From Acanthochlamys bracteata (Eukaryota; Streptophyta; Magnoliopsida; Pandanales; Velloziaceae), in NCBI GenBank assembly GCA_019914995.1, contig CM034127.1, positions 10,168,001 through 10,232,000 of the forward strand: 64,000 bases of DNA, read 5' to 3'. A model generated the notes under the pieces. The model saw only the letters and a list, made by a program, of their open reading frames with translations, was not told the DNA's origin and searched no databases. The position numbers were made by a program, and so were the translations under genes. Positions 10,779 through 30,300 of the stretch are shown here, one piece after another (the first letter of the stretch is position 1; each line of letters begins with the position of its first letter).

Positions 10779-13214
10779 TAGCTCTTTTGAGGTTTCTTAG
10801 TTTCTATGCTTGTTGCAGTTTATGGAAGACTTCCTTTTAAGAGTAGAAATTCCTAATGTAGAAAGAATGTGAGTAAACGTAAACAGATTTGTTGACTAGA
10901 CGTAGCCTTCTTTAAATTATTATGGTTATTCTTTAGTTTTTCATTTCATATATATGGTTGTAGCAAGACATATCATTAAAGAGATCTAAATATAATAGAG
11001 AGTCTTTACCTTGCATTTTGTTGGAGCAACCAGCTGCTTATAGATGAGCAACTAACTAGTTACGAGAACAATTGTACAAAATGAGGCATATCACGTTTGG
11101 CTGTTTTAGGCATTCTCCATGTCTCCCGTCTTAGCCTTTTAAGTTGGCTCTCGTTTTGGAGAACATGGAGACATGGAGAATGGAGACATGGAGAATGCCT
11201 AAAAGAAGAAGAAGCATCTACCACCTTAAAAGATGCGGATTATTGTAAGAAATTTTGTCGCTGCTCTTCCACCTATCTCTGGTACATACAACCTTCCGCA
11301 GATTCTATTCAACATCTGTATTTTGACACCTTTAAATATGACTGTTTCTATTTAGCACCTTAGTGGATCATCCCTTGTTATCAGATTTTGGCATATTATC
11401 TCCTGATGACACCATGCATTTTTTGAGGTGCTCCGAGGAGGGAGATTTTATATAGCAAAGGTAGGTCTTGACTTCTGTTCTCTGTCAGGAGTGGTCTTTG
11501 CATTCAACAATACTTGGTTGCATCTATGCTTAGCTAGATTGAAGCTGTAAATGGACGTGAAGGTTGGTTACTTTGTTAATGCTTCATGAAACCAATGACA
11601 TTCTGCTTTCCCTTGTTATTTAGACATAATCTGATTGGATGACTGGGAGAACTTTTGTATGGAGCTATGTAATACTTTCGTAATGGTGTTCATAGCCATC
11701 TATTTCTAAGTAGAACACTCTTAGGAGAATCTTAATCTACTACAAAGCAGGAGGTAAGTACGTTACATTCTTTTGGCTATTAAAACATGCAAACTGTTTC
11801 AATTGTTGCTCTGTTCTTTGCATTGCATTAGGGTTATCTTTAAATTGTTGTGCGAATGTCATCTCTTTGAAGATATTTCACCTGAGTAATTATTTTGGAG
11901 GATATTGTTTCTGCCATTCATCTAAATGCCTCATTTCATTTCATGTTCAGGCAGAGAGAAGTAAGCAGTGACGGTTTCTTTCTGTATGAGCTAGAGATTA
12001 ACCTTTTGCTTGTAGCTATTGGGTGAGTAGCATTGCGATTGGGTGTATAAGATACTTTTTATAAATGTAACATTATGTACAATAACTTGTTGCTTGTTAC
12101 TGATTGTAATTTCTGTATATACCTTATACTTACTTTTGTGACTACTGTTATAATACTTTAGATGCAAAAGTTGCTATCTTAAGTTAACGTAGGTTTATAT
12201 CTTAAGTTAACGAATGTCAGAACCTCAGCACCTGTGGTACTAAGTCAATTGCCAGCTCATATAGCAGGGAGAGTCAATAATATTTTGGGAGTATCTCTTA
12301 TCTTCTAGTGATTATAGAATCAAACTTCTGTAAATATTTCTTGGAACTATATCAAAAGCTATGGTTTTGGTAATATCTAGCCACTGAGTTTACTTAGACT
12401 AATATGTACTACAGTGTAGATGAGGTTTTACCAATGTCTTAGGTGCTAGCTCAGTATTTCGAGCAGGTCTTGGCTACTGCATCCGTATTATTTTACGAGC
12501 ACATCATCGAGACTGTAATTCATAACTGTTTAGATACATATGCATAGACAGATAATATTGAAACAATTTTCAATAATTAATCTGAGAAGAACCTAAAGGT
12601 TTAAGGTTGCGGTGATCCTCCTTATGTGCACTTGTTGTTTTGTAATATCCTATTATAGTTAAGAATCTAAGTTGCACAATGCGTGCCTGGTTAGTCTGGG
12701 TAACCGTATTCTAAACATTCTAAATTTTTACAACAAGTAACATTGAAGTTCTTGTTTGACTTTATAGTTTGAACAAGTGAACTTTTCAGAGAGAATTTGG
12801 CTTTCAACTTTTTATTTTGATCAAGGTTGGTACTCTTAAAACATCTTAAAATGCACATATAGAGTACTTGCTACTAATCATCAATGAAACAAATTTCTAC
12901 TGGACAATATTCGTTTTCATCAGTTCTTCTAACAATGAAGGAGGCAGGCACTAACCTAGTCAAAAATTGAGGATAATGTGGAAAATGTTATAATAAGTCA
13001 TTTTTCGATTAAAAAGAGAGATTTGTTCTTTTTCATAACTTGAGTAGGATTTCTGCTCCTGTGATTTTTTAGACAAAGCCTATGTAATGCTTCCTGTTTA
13101 TTGAAAGATATGGAAGCATCCGTGTACATTGTAAATGGACTTTTGTCCATGACGTGTCTTTGAAAAATTTTGAGAGAAGAAATCGGGTAGCTAGATGCTT
13201 TGCTAACCTAGTTT
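10779..13214. other. Intergenic region between nicotinamidase and carboxypeptidase genes
   Basis: The 3' flanks of two convergent genes meet here. Apart from the inverted repeat at 11104-11204 and a short tandem repeat at about 12176-12215 (tatcttaagttaacg twice), I see nothing coding. Confidence 0.5.
11104..11204. repeat. Perfect 23-bp inverted repeat with nested 15-bp tandem repeat
   Basis: The left arm is 11104-11126 (begins TTTTAGGCATTC) and the right arm is 11182-11204 (ends GAATGCCTAAAA). They are exact reverse complements separated by 55 bases. Part of the right arm, GGAGACATGGAGAAT, is tandemly doubled at 11167-11181 and 11182-11196. RNA from either strand could fold into a long stem. 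Confidence 0.85.
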
Positions 13215-19704
<6,490 letters not shown>

Positions 19705-19767
19705 TGCTGGATATTGATTTGCTACATATCAAGCAATCGAACTAGGAAGGATCATAGAAGATTGGGC

Positions 19768-19778
19768 TTTTATATATA
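19768..19778 (-). promoter_or_regulatory. Probable TATA box of the SCPL gene
   Basis: On the minus strand this reads TATATATAAAA, about 64 bases before the ATG at 19704, which fits a plant core promoter with a short leader. Confidence 0.6.
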
Positions 19779-20057
19779 GTGATCAGGTTTTCAAATTCGT
19801 TGTATATATTAATTTATAAATTCCAACACCTCAATTATAGTAAGGACAGAATTATTTGAGTTGTTTGTTAGGTTACATCAACAGACTAGAAAGGCTTACT
19901 GCTGTATGTTGTATGAGAAGTTGCTTTCATTCTTTGTCCTTAGTATGATTATTAGTCGGCAATTTTTGCTCGCATCTGATTTTGAATTCTGCTCCGGAGT
20001 GCTAACGAGACGAAGTTTTTTGGGCCATGAAGTGGACTTGTTTTTGTAAACCAGTAA

Positions 20058-20290
20058 TAAGGCGTTTGGGATTGGATTTCCCAAACGCTCGTTCTTCATT
20101 TTTTATTTTATATTTTTTAATATATATTTTATAAATATTTAAAAATTTTATTTAAAATATTTAAAAAATATAAAAAATTTTTACATAATATAATTTTTTT
20201 ATTACATATTTTTATTATTTTTTAGATAAAAAAATAAAATTTATTTTTTAAAAAAATTTTATTTTATAAATACTTTCAGACGCTCCGTAA
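20058..20290 (+). repeat. AT-rich MITE-like repeat, family A
   Basis: The left end GGCGTTTGGG can pair with CCCAAACGC a few bases further in. The right end is tttcagacgctccg. The A/T core shares the block TTTTTTAATATATATTTT and its neighbours with the copies at 20812-21035 and 32533-32760. Confidence 0.6.
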
Positions 20291-20811
20291 CTTTATAATA
20301 TGTACTAGTTTTTGGAATATAGTTGTAATAGGATTTTCTATGTTTTTGGTACCAAATGGACAAAATACAAGATGCTTGATTGAAGTTGGCCTTGTCCATT
20401 GCTTCATTTGAAATTGAAGATTCATATAGCTAAGGTATATTTATTTTGCTTGAAAGTGAGTTTTAAAATTGAATTATTTAAAAAATGAAAGTGAATTTAT
20501 ATAACACCATAGGCTAATCGAGTCTAGAATGGAATCAAAATATTGAAAAATAGATTGGATCGATGGATCGAAATGGGCTTGAAAGTAAAAATAAATAAAA
20601 AAGACATAACTAATAATGTTAGAAATTATTTAACTTATTTTTGAATATTTTACACTATTAGTAACTATTTTTTATAAAAAGTTTAGTGAATTTATTTAGT
20701 ATTAAAAATATATTTTAATTTTGAAGGCTAAGTTATTGATAATAAGCAGTCACGATTCGATGCACGTGACTGGTTTTTGTCTCCTTTTCTTCAAACAAGA
20801 TAGATTCAGGA

Positions 20812-21035
20812 GGCGTCTTATTTTTCAAACGCTACTTTTTAATTTATATTTTATATTTTTTAATATATATTTTATATATATTTATAAAATTTATTTAATA
20901 ATTTAAAAAATATAAAAAAAAAGTTACATATTAAAAATTTATATTTTTATTATTTTTTTAAAAATAAAAAAATAAAGATATTTTATTTAATTTTTATTTT
21001 ATTTTATAAGTATTTCAAACTTATTCTTATGGTCT
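20812..21035 (+). repeat. AT-rich MITE-like repeat, family A
   Basis: The copy starts at gcgtcttatttttcaaacgc and ends near tataagtatttcaaactta. The core again carries TTTTTTAATATATATTTT, tying it to the copies at 20058-20290 and 32533-32760. Confidence 0.55.
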
Positions 21036-22035
21036 CCTCCAAACTCAGGACGTCGTCTCGATACCCATAACTAGCACTAGCAATGAAGTCTGATCCAAGT
21101 AGTTGTCTAATCTTTCTTTCTGATTCAATCTTCAATTATCCGAACCTTAAGTTGCTTATTGATACAGCAAATTCAATTGCGAGGTAACTTCCTATTTGAT
21201 TCAATCGATCATGGAAGTTAGAAATTGCTTGTATAATTTTGGTTGATTTTGTATTAAGAATAAGTTCCACTTTAGTGGAAACCGCTTCCAGAATTTGGCT
21301 AAAGTTGCATTTATTTTTTTGGTTTTATTCTCACCAAAATTTAAGATGTTGTTTAATTGTGAATGACAAAATATTGTATTCAAATCCCACCAACCTCCTC
21401 ACTGCAGTAGTGCAATCTCGATCTCTCCTTCTCTGGAGCCTCTGTATGAATATCGACAAAGCTTTAGAGAAAGTTCTCCGAGATAATCTATCTAATTTCG
21501 CTGATACCAATTTATTATCAAGCTGTATGAACTAGGTTGTTCTATCAATTAAAATCAATTCCTTTATCACAAGTTAAAAACTTTTATCTGAATAAAGTTA
21601 TCATGAATTTTATCTTGATTAGTAGCCATGCCCATGCGGGTGATTCATCAAGGCAAATACTCATCAAATATCAGCACGCAATTATTTTATTTTTTGATAT
21701 CAATCTCCCCAATTTCAGCTTGGATGTCGTGTACAAATACAGAGACACAAGACCATGAAGCAGAAAACTTGAAACAAAAATAAAAAGGATATATACCAGT
21801 AAACCCATTAGCTTAGTGCATCTCACTAATAATGCATGGAGACTATAGACTTATACAAATATCAGATTACCACATTCAAATGTTTGGACTGAAGAAAAAT
21901 TCCATTATGGAGTACTGCTTTTTAAGTGCCTGTAAAGAGTCTGATTCCTATGGCCGGTTTAACCATACAAGTGCTTTGAACAAACCTCATCTATTCCGTA
22001 ACAAGTACTTAAAGAGTTGTGGAATATAAAAGGAT
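21036..22035. other. Intergenic region downstream of the SETD9-like gene
   Basis: Several short open stretches are present (for example 21239-21535 and 21537-21758, +), but none has a recognisable domain or plausible splice context. The last few hundred bases are probably 3' UTR of the minus-strand SETD9-like gene. Confidence 0.4.
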
Positions 22036-25000
22036 CTAGCTCCATCTACGACGATCTTCTTCCTCATCAACTGGCGTGTACCAAGCAGGCCTTCTTTTTG
22101 AATTACTGAGCCTATAATTGAGAAGAATTTCTTCGTTGGAAATTGCCCTTGTTGCAACCAGTACAAGGGTTTTTATCACCGGTCCATCCTCAGGGTTAGC
22201 TGAGCCACCAGATTTAAACCAGAAGGTACCAAGTCTCTTCATTCTAATACTCTCTTCACCTCCAAAAACAATGTTTGGTATATAGGGCCTCAGATTCTTT
22301 TCAGATAGTGGAAAGTTGTAAGGACAGACCATCACATTCGGAGTCAATCCTTTTGCAGGGTGGTTGGCAAAGTGAGCAAAAGCAAGAGGATGCCGTCGCT
22401 CAAGAATTTCACCAGAACTTACAGCATTGTTACTTCCTGCAGGCTTACTAAGAAATTTCCAGATGCGATCGGAATTGCTGTTGAGATCTTTGTATGGACC
22501 AGGATAATATTCTGGTAGATAAAATCCATCCCAAACTTCCCTAGTATCTCCACCCATACCCCAAGGCTGAGCATTGATGACATGTCCATCATACCTAGTT
22601 ATCAGGTAGGAGTTACTAGCATCAACTCTTGGATACCCAGGAATGTAGCGATAATAAGCAGGTGAGTATATAACACCTGGATAAAAAGCTATAACCGATC
22701 CAACATCAGCTTCCCCATTCAAAAACAAACCTTGACCAGCTTCTTCATGTGGGACTTGAGATGATTTCACGTCAAGGGTGTAACCAGTGTGTCCTTTCAA
22801 ACTCTCAGATAGCTCCATTGGTGTTAATGGCCGTGTTTCAGGAACAACTGCGCTGCAGGATGCGTCAGCTAATGAGTACAGCAACAAGCATGCACTGTCA
22901 CATTGAGAGCATAACATAAAATTTAAGGACATCATTAGTTACTATTTACATATTTATTTTGCACATTTGATTTAACCAAGCAGTCAAACATGCAATGCAA
23001 CAGGAACCAAATATTTCATGAAATAAAGCAAAAGGACACCTATCTGATTAGCAGTTGTAAAATTAGAGGCTACAAGAAGATTTAACTCAATCAAGCATCT
23101 GACAAAGAATAAACAAGCACATACAGACCTTGTAGATCCAGATTAATTCTAGAATCGTTGATTAGTAACTATTCTCTTGCAATATTAATACTGTAAAAGG
23201 TTTTGTCATAGAGTTGCTTCAGACTGTACTACATACACATCTGATTGACCATAACATGAATATGAACACACAATACATGATGACCACTGTGAAGTGCTTT
23301 AGTTGGACGCTACGAATATTGCAACAAACTTTATGCAAAATAGTGGAAGTAAATTTCCTAAAGATTTACATCTGTATAATATCTGATTAAATGAAATGAT
23401 ACTGCTGGTGACAGAAAAGTTGATAAGGAAACCATGTCTCCATTTTGAGCATGTTAATGTGCATGCAGACATGATATTCACATACACATGCATACATGTG
23501 AAAGGAATACTTGTAAGGAAATTGCTTACTAGATTTAGTGGTGGATGCCACTGATTGACCAACGGCAAAACTAAGTCCACTTTGTCGAGGCCCATCCTTT
23601 GGAAATCGTTGCTTTTCATCGTTAAGGCAATTTGTATCAGGTAAAAGAATTTCATCCAAGATACTGCATAAATTATTTACTTGATGATGGATGTTTTCTT
23701 GGACTTGTTTTTCCTGATCAGTCACCGAAGCTTTACTTGCCAAATCAATAATTTCATCAGCATCATTCTCATCAGCATTTCCTCCTAAACGTTTGTAGCT
23801 ACAAAATTACAATGGACAGAAAAGTTATCTAGCCACGGTGCTTAAAAGCTAACGAATGTATAGAAACAGATAACACAACCACAGATATCTGCGACTCTGC
23901 CACATGTTTCTTGTTAACAAGTACATTAATTCTGTTTTAGAATTACATACAAACTAGAACCCACCTCATTTGAGAAGCCAATCAGTATAACCCCACAAAA
24001 ATAAATTGTTGCAAACTTAATTGAAAAATATATTTTAAAAAAAATCTGAGAGGCGTAACAAATTTCAACAAATTACTGCAAGTTAGAGAAGATGCAAGTT
24101 TTAATTTAATTTAATTCAATTCAAGAAGTTATTCAGAAGCATAGAGGTTTATCAACAAAACACTGTCCATACCTAGTGTACAGGAACAAACGGTTGACAT
24201 CAGCTTCATATTGTATATGCCTTGGATCTCGAGCAAATGTAGGGCTCTTAGTAAGGACTTTGATAGCCTGAAAGTGCAGTACAGCAAATGTAGGGCTCTT
24301 AGTAAGGACTTGTTTTAGCGCGTTTGGTTTAGCTTTTCAAAAGCTGCTTTTCAACTTTTTCCCATTTCGCGTTTTTCAATACATATTTTATAAGTATATA
24401 AAAAATTTATTTAAAAATTTAGAAATTGTAGAAAAATTCTACAGAGTGAGATTTTTTTATTGCATATTTTTATTATTTTTTTGGAAGTAAAAAAAATAGA
24501 GCTCGTTTTTCAAAAAAGACAAAAATACCTTCCATTTCAGAAAAACTCCATTTCATAAGCACTCCCAAACGCCCCCTAATCAGCACTATGTAGTAAACAG
24601 TTCGAGGTTATGCCATTTTTATTTTATTTTCAAATTAGTATAAATCATCAAAATTCAACTTTTTGATTGAAAACTTCTAGGCAAACATACAACAACAGAA
24701 GATATTAATAGAAATTGCTTACTATAAACCACCTGCCTGAAATAACTACAAAAAGATAAAAAGGAAAGCACCATAAGCAGAAGTAGTAAGCAAACATCAT
24801 CCTTGTGGTTTTAGTAAGAAGCTATTCCAAAGGAACTACAGAATTCCTAAAGATGATACACTACCAAATGTTAGCAACATCTATCACTTGAAATTATTCC
24901 AAATTAAGGATGGCAGACAAAACACCTCAAACAAACAGTTGATAGCATTTGTTGTTTCATGAAATGGATATAGTGCAAGTAGAAGCTCAGAGATTTTACT

Positions 25001-25343
25001 CGATATGAGCCAACTTGAACTGCTACGCTTGACTTGGACAGAGAGAAAAAAACTGACTCTATAACTGTATTACCGGTTTTAACACATTCGATCATGTATG
25101 GGCATGTTATCTTGAACAAGTCTAATTTATACAGAGATCACTGCTAAATCATGTTCGCAGCATTATTCCTTCAACATCAACATGAATGAATTCACCAGTT
25201 TTGGAGGAAATAGCGTTAAGGAATATGGACATGTGCTAGGTTAATATCTCAATCTAAAGCTCCGAGGGAAATCTAGTTGAGCTCGGAAACAGATTGAGAA
25301 GTAGATTGATTACCTCCTGGAATTTGCGGAAGAGGAAAGCCAT
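22036..25343 (-). CDS. SET domain protein, SETD9 (C5orf35)-like
   Basis: Four exons fit in phase: 25314-25343 ([10 protein letters not shown]), 24173-24267, 23530-23798 and 22036-22847, encoding 401 aa. The start is the first ATG before a GAG|gtaatc donor. The last acceptor is chosen at ctgcagcgcag|TT because only it restores the frame (TTKSIVPETRP). The N-terminal third is unassigned. The SET region shows [21 protein letters not shown] near its start, then [14 protein letters not shown] in place of the usual NHSCxPN, IPNIVFG, and [16 protein letters not shown] at the end. Spacing and blocks match vertebrate SETD9, a little-studied putative protein methyltransferase. The non-canonical [10 protein letters not shown] box leaves activity uncertain. 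The syntenic Arabidopsis gene is At5g23200, if I recall correctly. Confidence 0.87.
24232..24311. repeat. 29-bp direct duplication, exon copy and intron copy
   Basis: The 29 bases at 24232-24260, inside coding exon 2 of the SETD9-like gene, are repeated exactly at 24283-24311 in intron 1. The intron copy abuts the left edge of an AT-rich repeat. The intron copy lacks the acceptor that serves exon 2. Confidence 0.9.
24313..24582 (+). repeat. AT-rich MITE-like repeat, family A, best-preserved ends
   Basis: The copy begins ttttagcGCGTTTGGTTTAGC and ends ATAAGCACTCCCAAACGCCC, giving short inverted termini GCGTTTGG/CCAAACGC. Inside is a tttcaaaagctgctttt mini-palindrome near the left end. It lies in intron 1 of the SETD9-like gene, opposite in orientation to the copy at 17205-17455. 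Confidence 0.65.
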
Positions 25344-25496
25344 TCACCGGGAAAAAAGAAAAACAAGCCACCGTCGCTCAACGCCGGTAGGAGAAAGTAG
25401 TGATAAACAGAACAGAAGCGAAACACCGGAAATGAAAAGTGCGTTTGATTTGGGTATGTAAAATGTCAACGACGCGGACGGGGCTGGTTCCTAGGC

Positions 25497-25507
25497 TTTG
25501 GGCCTAA
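25497..25507. promoter_or_regulatory. Site II-type TGGGCC element near the SETD9-like promoter
   Basis: TTTGGGCCTAA lies about 155 bases upstream of the SETD9-like ATG. TGGGCC/T motifs are typical of promoters of growth-linked and housekeeping plant genes. Function here is inferred from position only. Confidence 0.35.
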
Positions 25508-25659
25508 TCCAATTCCAACATATTTTTAATTTTATCTGACGATAAATTACGAGCTGCCATTGATGATGTACCGTCGTATCAATCGAATTCTCACGCTAAA
25601 AAAAAAATAGACAATCTCTTAAAGGTGGCTTATTTTTACTTATAAATATATATTTATTA

Positions 25660-26100
25660 TAGATGCAAATTTGGACCGGCCCGCAGTCTGACGAAATAGC
25701 TTTTATATTTGGCCTGGCCGAGTCGTGAGCAGTGACAGAACCGCGCCAATTCGGCCCGATCCAACAGTCAGTATCGGACACGATAATATTGGCTCGCCAG
25801 ATGACCTGCCCGTCCGATATACACATTGACCGTTGACTAGGTCAATATATAATACAAATATTTTTATATAATAAAAAATATTTATTATTTATTTTTACTC
25901 GAATAATATTTAAAAAAATAATTTTAAATTTTTATTTTTTATTTGTTATATAAAATTTAAAAATAAAACTGATAAACGAGCCGGGTTGGGTAAAGAAAAA
26001 ATGCATCCCTCCGGTTGTTTCATTTGGCCCGAATCGGGTCGGCCCGAAATCCAACCCTTTGTCCGTCTATATTTATATCTCTAATACTTATTATAGTAAT
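25660..26100 (+). repeat. Dispersed repeat, 'AGAGATGCAAAT' family
   Basis: The copy begins ATAGATGCAAATTTGGACCGG and ends GGGTCGGCCCGAAATCCAACC...ATATCTCTAAT, with a TTGACCGTTGACTAGGTC block before an A/T core. The reversed copy at 32930-33340 carries the matching TTGACCGGTCAATATT. Confidence 0.5.
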
Positions 26101-27330
26101 CAGTCAATATGGAACTATTAAGAATATGACTGTTAAGTCCACCAAATCAGAATCCATTTAGACTAACCTAATATGAGCTGTTTACCCACTTTCAAATTAT
26201 CTAATATATTTTTTATTTGAACACTATCTCAAACCTCTATCATACTAACTCGACTATAATTCGACTCTAGTTCATCAAACTAGTCCGTTTTTTATTTGGA
26301 CCCATCAAACTTTACACACTACTAATCCGAATTTAATCTAATTTGGAGATTCAATATGAACGAATTTGATCTGTCTATTAATAGTTCGATCCGAAACCAC
26401 CTACAATCCAAATTGCCATCTTGATTCTCCTGATTTGTTAGTGTAGAAAAAACACATTCCCACTAGAGCTTCCAGAAACAGAAGGTTGGCCACTGCAATA
26501 CCAGAGTAAATTCAATTTTTCCCAAATATTAAAAAACTTCGAAATTATAAGCTTGTGTGATTCTTGAACTTGCCTTTGTTCCAGGAACTAGAGTTGAGTG
26601 TGAGATTTGCTGAGGTTGCTACAAAGTAGGAAAGGATCTAGTTCCTGAACTGTTACATATAAGCAATCGACGAACAACCAGGTCGTCTATTTATTTTGCC
26701 AAAATCACTCAATTGTATAGCACAGTACGGTCAGTATAGATAGTTGAAGTAGAGAGAAGACAGTTATAAAAGTTAGTTAATTAATGCAATGAAGGTAGTG
26801 AAGCAGGAATGCCAGGAATAAGAAGACCAGGTGATCTAACCTTCGTTATGAAAACCTCAATGCGCGCAAGGATGAAAGAGTTATATCAGAGCTAGTTGTG
26901 ATAACCTTCTCCTTCTCATTTTAATTTTTTTATAGTTTTCAATAAAATTTTAAAATAAATTTTCTAATTTTAAAAAATATTTAAAAAATTTATAATATAA
27001 AATTTTATTATTTTTTTAAATAATTTATTTTAAAAAAGTATAAAATTATTTTTGTTTCGAATTTCTTTTTTTTTAAAGAGCATTCCCAAATATTTCCTCA
27101 AAATGAACCCAACCTTCGTTATGAAGACCTCAATTGATATTGATTTCAACGGGCTGCAATTCCGATATCTACGGTGATAAGCATTGGTGATAACTTGGCT
27201 CACTTGGGTCTAATCTGGCCCATTATGTTATTTGGACAAGTGACCCATTATATTATTACGAATTATTACCATAGTGCCAATTTATTAAAAGGAAATGGAT
27301 AAGAAATGAAAGACAGAGGTTTGTACACTA

Positions 27331-30300
27331 ATGGAGGAAGAGCAGCGGCAGCAGCGGCGAGAAGAGACGGTGAAGAAGGCGGAGCTATTAGTAGAATCGT
27401 CGATGCGAGGCCGCGACGCTTCCCACGACGCCGCTCACGCGTTCCGAGTGCGGGACCTCGCTCTCTCTCTTGCATGCGACGAAGGACTACTTGATCTCGG
27501 TTCACTTCATGTCGTAAGAAAGATTTTTAAGAAAGACCTGAAATGTTGGGATTTTTTCTCGAAAATTTATTTTATAGTTTCGTGATTCTATGCGTTATTT
27601 TATTGATGTAGGCGATTCTGCTTGGAGAATTTGAAAAAGGAAAAATTTTTAAGTAGATTTTGCGAACATTTTTTCTTCAAAATAAATGAAATATGCATTT
27701 AGTGATTAATTTCACAAATTTTCAATATATATCTCAGACCAATAATACAGCACTGTGTATGTTAAAATGAAAGACATGTTTTTGTTCATGAATAAGCATC
27801 ATTGCTAGCAGTTATCTGAAATCCTTTGTTTGTTCAATAGTTATTTAAAAAGATTTTCTATTTCTTTTCTAGAAGTACAGTACCCTGAGTGATGGTTGGA
27901 ATTTAATACCAATGAGTCTTTGTAGACAGTAGCGTCTAATCTTTGCTCTTGTTCTTTTTCTTAGGTGGAGATAGCTGCTCTCCTTCATGACGTTGGTAAA
28001 CATCTACCAACTCTAAGCAATATATGCATAGTGTTAGCTCTTTTTTGTTTCTGTGACTCCATGGTTATTGCATGTTGCAGGAGATTACAAATACACCAAG
28101 TAGGCAGCCTTACTTGAATGGGTTCTTTCCTTTTTTGTTTTTTAAATCTTGCTCGTTTATGCATTGTTGAGATGATAGTTGTGTAAAATTGCTAATCCAA
28201 AGTAATTTTTCATATTGAACCAACAATATTTGCTGTTATCCTCCATGCTGGTCTAGATCTTGGTTTCGTTCTGTTTATAACCGAAAACTTGTTACAGAAT
28301 GCTTTACCTTTTGTTGTTAATTCAACATGTAGAGATTCAAAAGAAGACACACAGATCATCAGTAATTTTCTTGATGGGGAGGGCGTGGAGGGCAGTATTA
28401 ACGAGAGGGTACTGAGCATCATAAGAGGGATGGGTAAGTTTCAATATCTTAAAAATCATGAATGCTTCCTCAAGCAATGAGAAGCATGTCTCTTCTATGC
28501 TCTTTCTGGATTAATTAGCCAATATACATAATATTATGAGATTAATATATCTCCATTACTTGTTTATCTACTTATTTATTTATTTTTATTTTTCTTTGTT
28601 GCGGATTTAGGCTAATCCCTTGAATGGACCAAGAAATATTTAGCTTCATTACTTATATTTGGGTAATAGGTGCATATGTGTTGATATTACCTCAAACCAA
28701 GTCCACAGAATGTGGTTATTTTGCTTATAAATGAACTGTTCTTATTAAACTGTAATGCACAACCTTTCATATTACTTTTGTCCAAAATATCTTCAATTAG
28801 AGCATGTATCAATACCTTCTATATCCTTTCTTGCACTGCTAAATCTAAAAATAACATCAGTTACATGTAAGGGCACATTAGTTGCAGCAATTCATACCCA
28901 AATTACCTCCATGCTAATAAAATTACTCCCTTAAAACATTTGACAAATATAACAAAGCTCTAGAAAGTAGAATTGTGAATATACAATTTCCAAAGGTCTT
29001 CGATTGAAATTTGCTCTACTTCGCAGTTCATTTGATGATAATAGATCTTACACCTCTTTGTGCAGTATTACTTAATTGTTTTTCCGGAGTTTAGATATGC
29101 ATATCCTTTTGGCTATTAAGATCTTACACCTCTTTGTGCAGTATTACTTAATCGTTTTTCCGGAGTTTAGATATGCATATCCTTTTGGCAAATAAGATCT
29201 TAAACCTCTTTGTGCAGTATTACTTAATCGTTTTTCCGGAGTTTAGATATACATATCCTTTTGGAAAATATATTTCTGAGAGAGAAATCACTTACTATAA
29301 AAATAAAGAATAGAGTGTTAACAATATGTAGAAGTTCTTGAAAATGTAACGGAAGTTAGCACTATTTCTTTGGCAATGACACTCTCACATTGAGAGAAAA
29401 TGGGAAGTAACATGCATAGGACTATCGTTTTATCATTCATGTTGGGTTGGATGACCCTAAACGTTTTATGCATATTTGCTCCTTGCGTTTAGAAAAAGTA
29501 ACGCTTTTCATGTTTAGCTAGTCTTTTCTTATCGTAAAATGTGTTAAAAACAAAGAGTTCGCACTCCCATACTTGAACTTCTGATGGACAATAATAATAC
29601 ATTATGTATGGAAAATCATAGCAATGAACTTGAAGTTAGTTTGATGCTAATGTTTGAAATTGCATCATGACATGCTGGAGGGATGACATTATACACTTTT
29701 AAGCATATTGATGCAACTTTAATTTGTCTTCGGTATATGCTTCTCTAAATTTTCAGGTTTTAAAAATGAAGTTCAACATATGTCGGCTGTTGATTCTTCT
29801 CTCGAGTTTCAGGTTGTGCAAGATGCTGATCGTCTTGATGCTATCGGTGCTATTGGTAAGTAAGAATTTCAAGTTGATTTTTACATCAGAATTTGTGAAA
29901 TTTGCGTTGTACTGAATCTTCGCTTGTATGCTTTCTTGACACCCTACTCTTTGTACTGTGCTTCCTCTTATTTCCCTAGGCAGATTATTATTGCCTTGAA
30001 ATTTCTGGATCCATCCTTTTGTTCTTTTCCCTTTCTGGATTTATGCTTCCTTTACAATGCTACCACTATACTATAAACTTTACCAAACTTATGTGTTCTT
30101 TGTCTTTTTCCTCCTACATTCTTTCAACCATATTTGATGGCAATAATCAGTTGTCGTAAGCAATCAACTTTTACTAGATTCTCAATGAAGGGATGCTCAT
30201 TTCTCCAAAACAGTCATGTACAGTGCACTTCACTTAACTTGTAAGTTTAATTGCCATCTACATAGCTAACTGCTATTTCATGTGCATGAATCTGACACTG

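Larger units (their letters stand above)
25344..27330. other. Divergent intergenic region between SETD9-like and HD genes
   Basis: The region separates two divergently transcribed genes. It holds a GC-flanked repeat (25660-26100), a related 'gatggcaatttggattg' type relic near 26230-26410, and an A/T-rich repeat candidate at about 26920-27100. No gene is supported. Confidence 0.45.

Noticed and set aside
22848-22935. Upstream extension of the last SETD9-like exon (MMSLNFML...)
   Set aside because: The frame is open by chance. Splicing at ctgcagcgcag|TT is needed to join exon 3 in phase.
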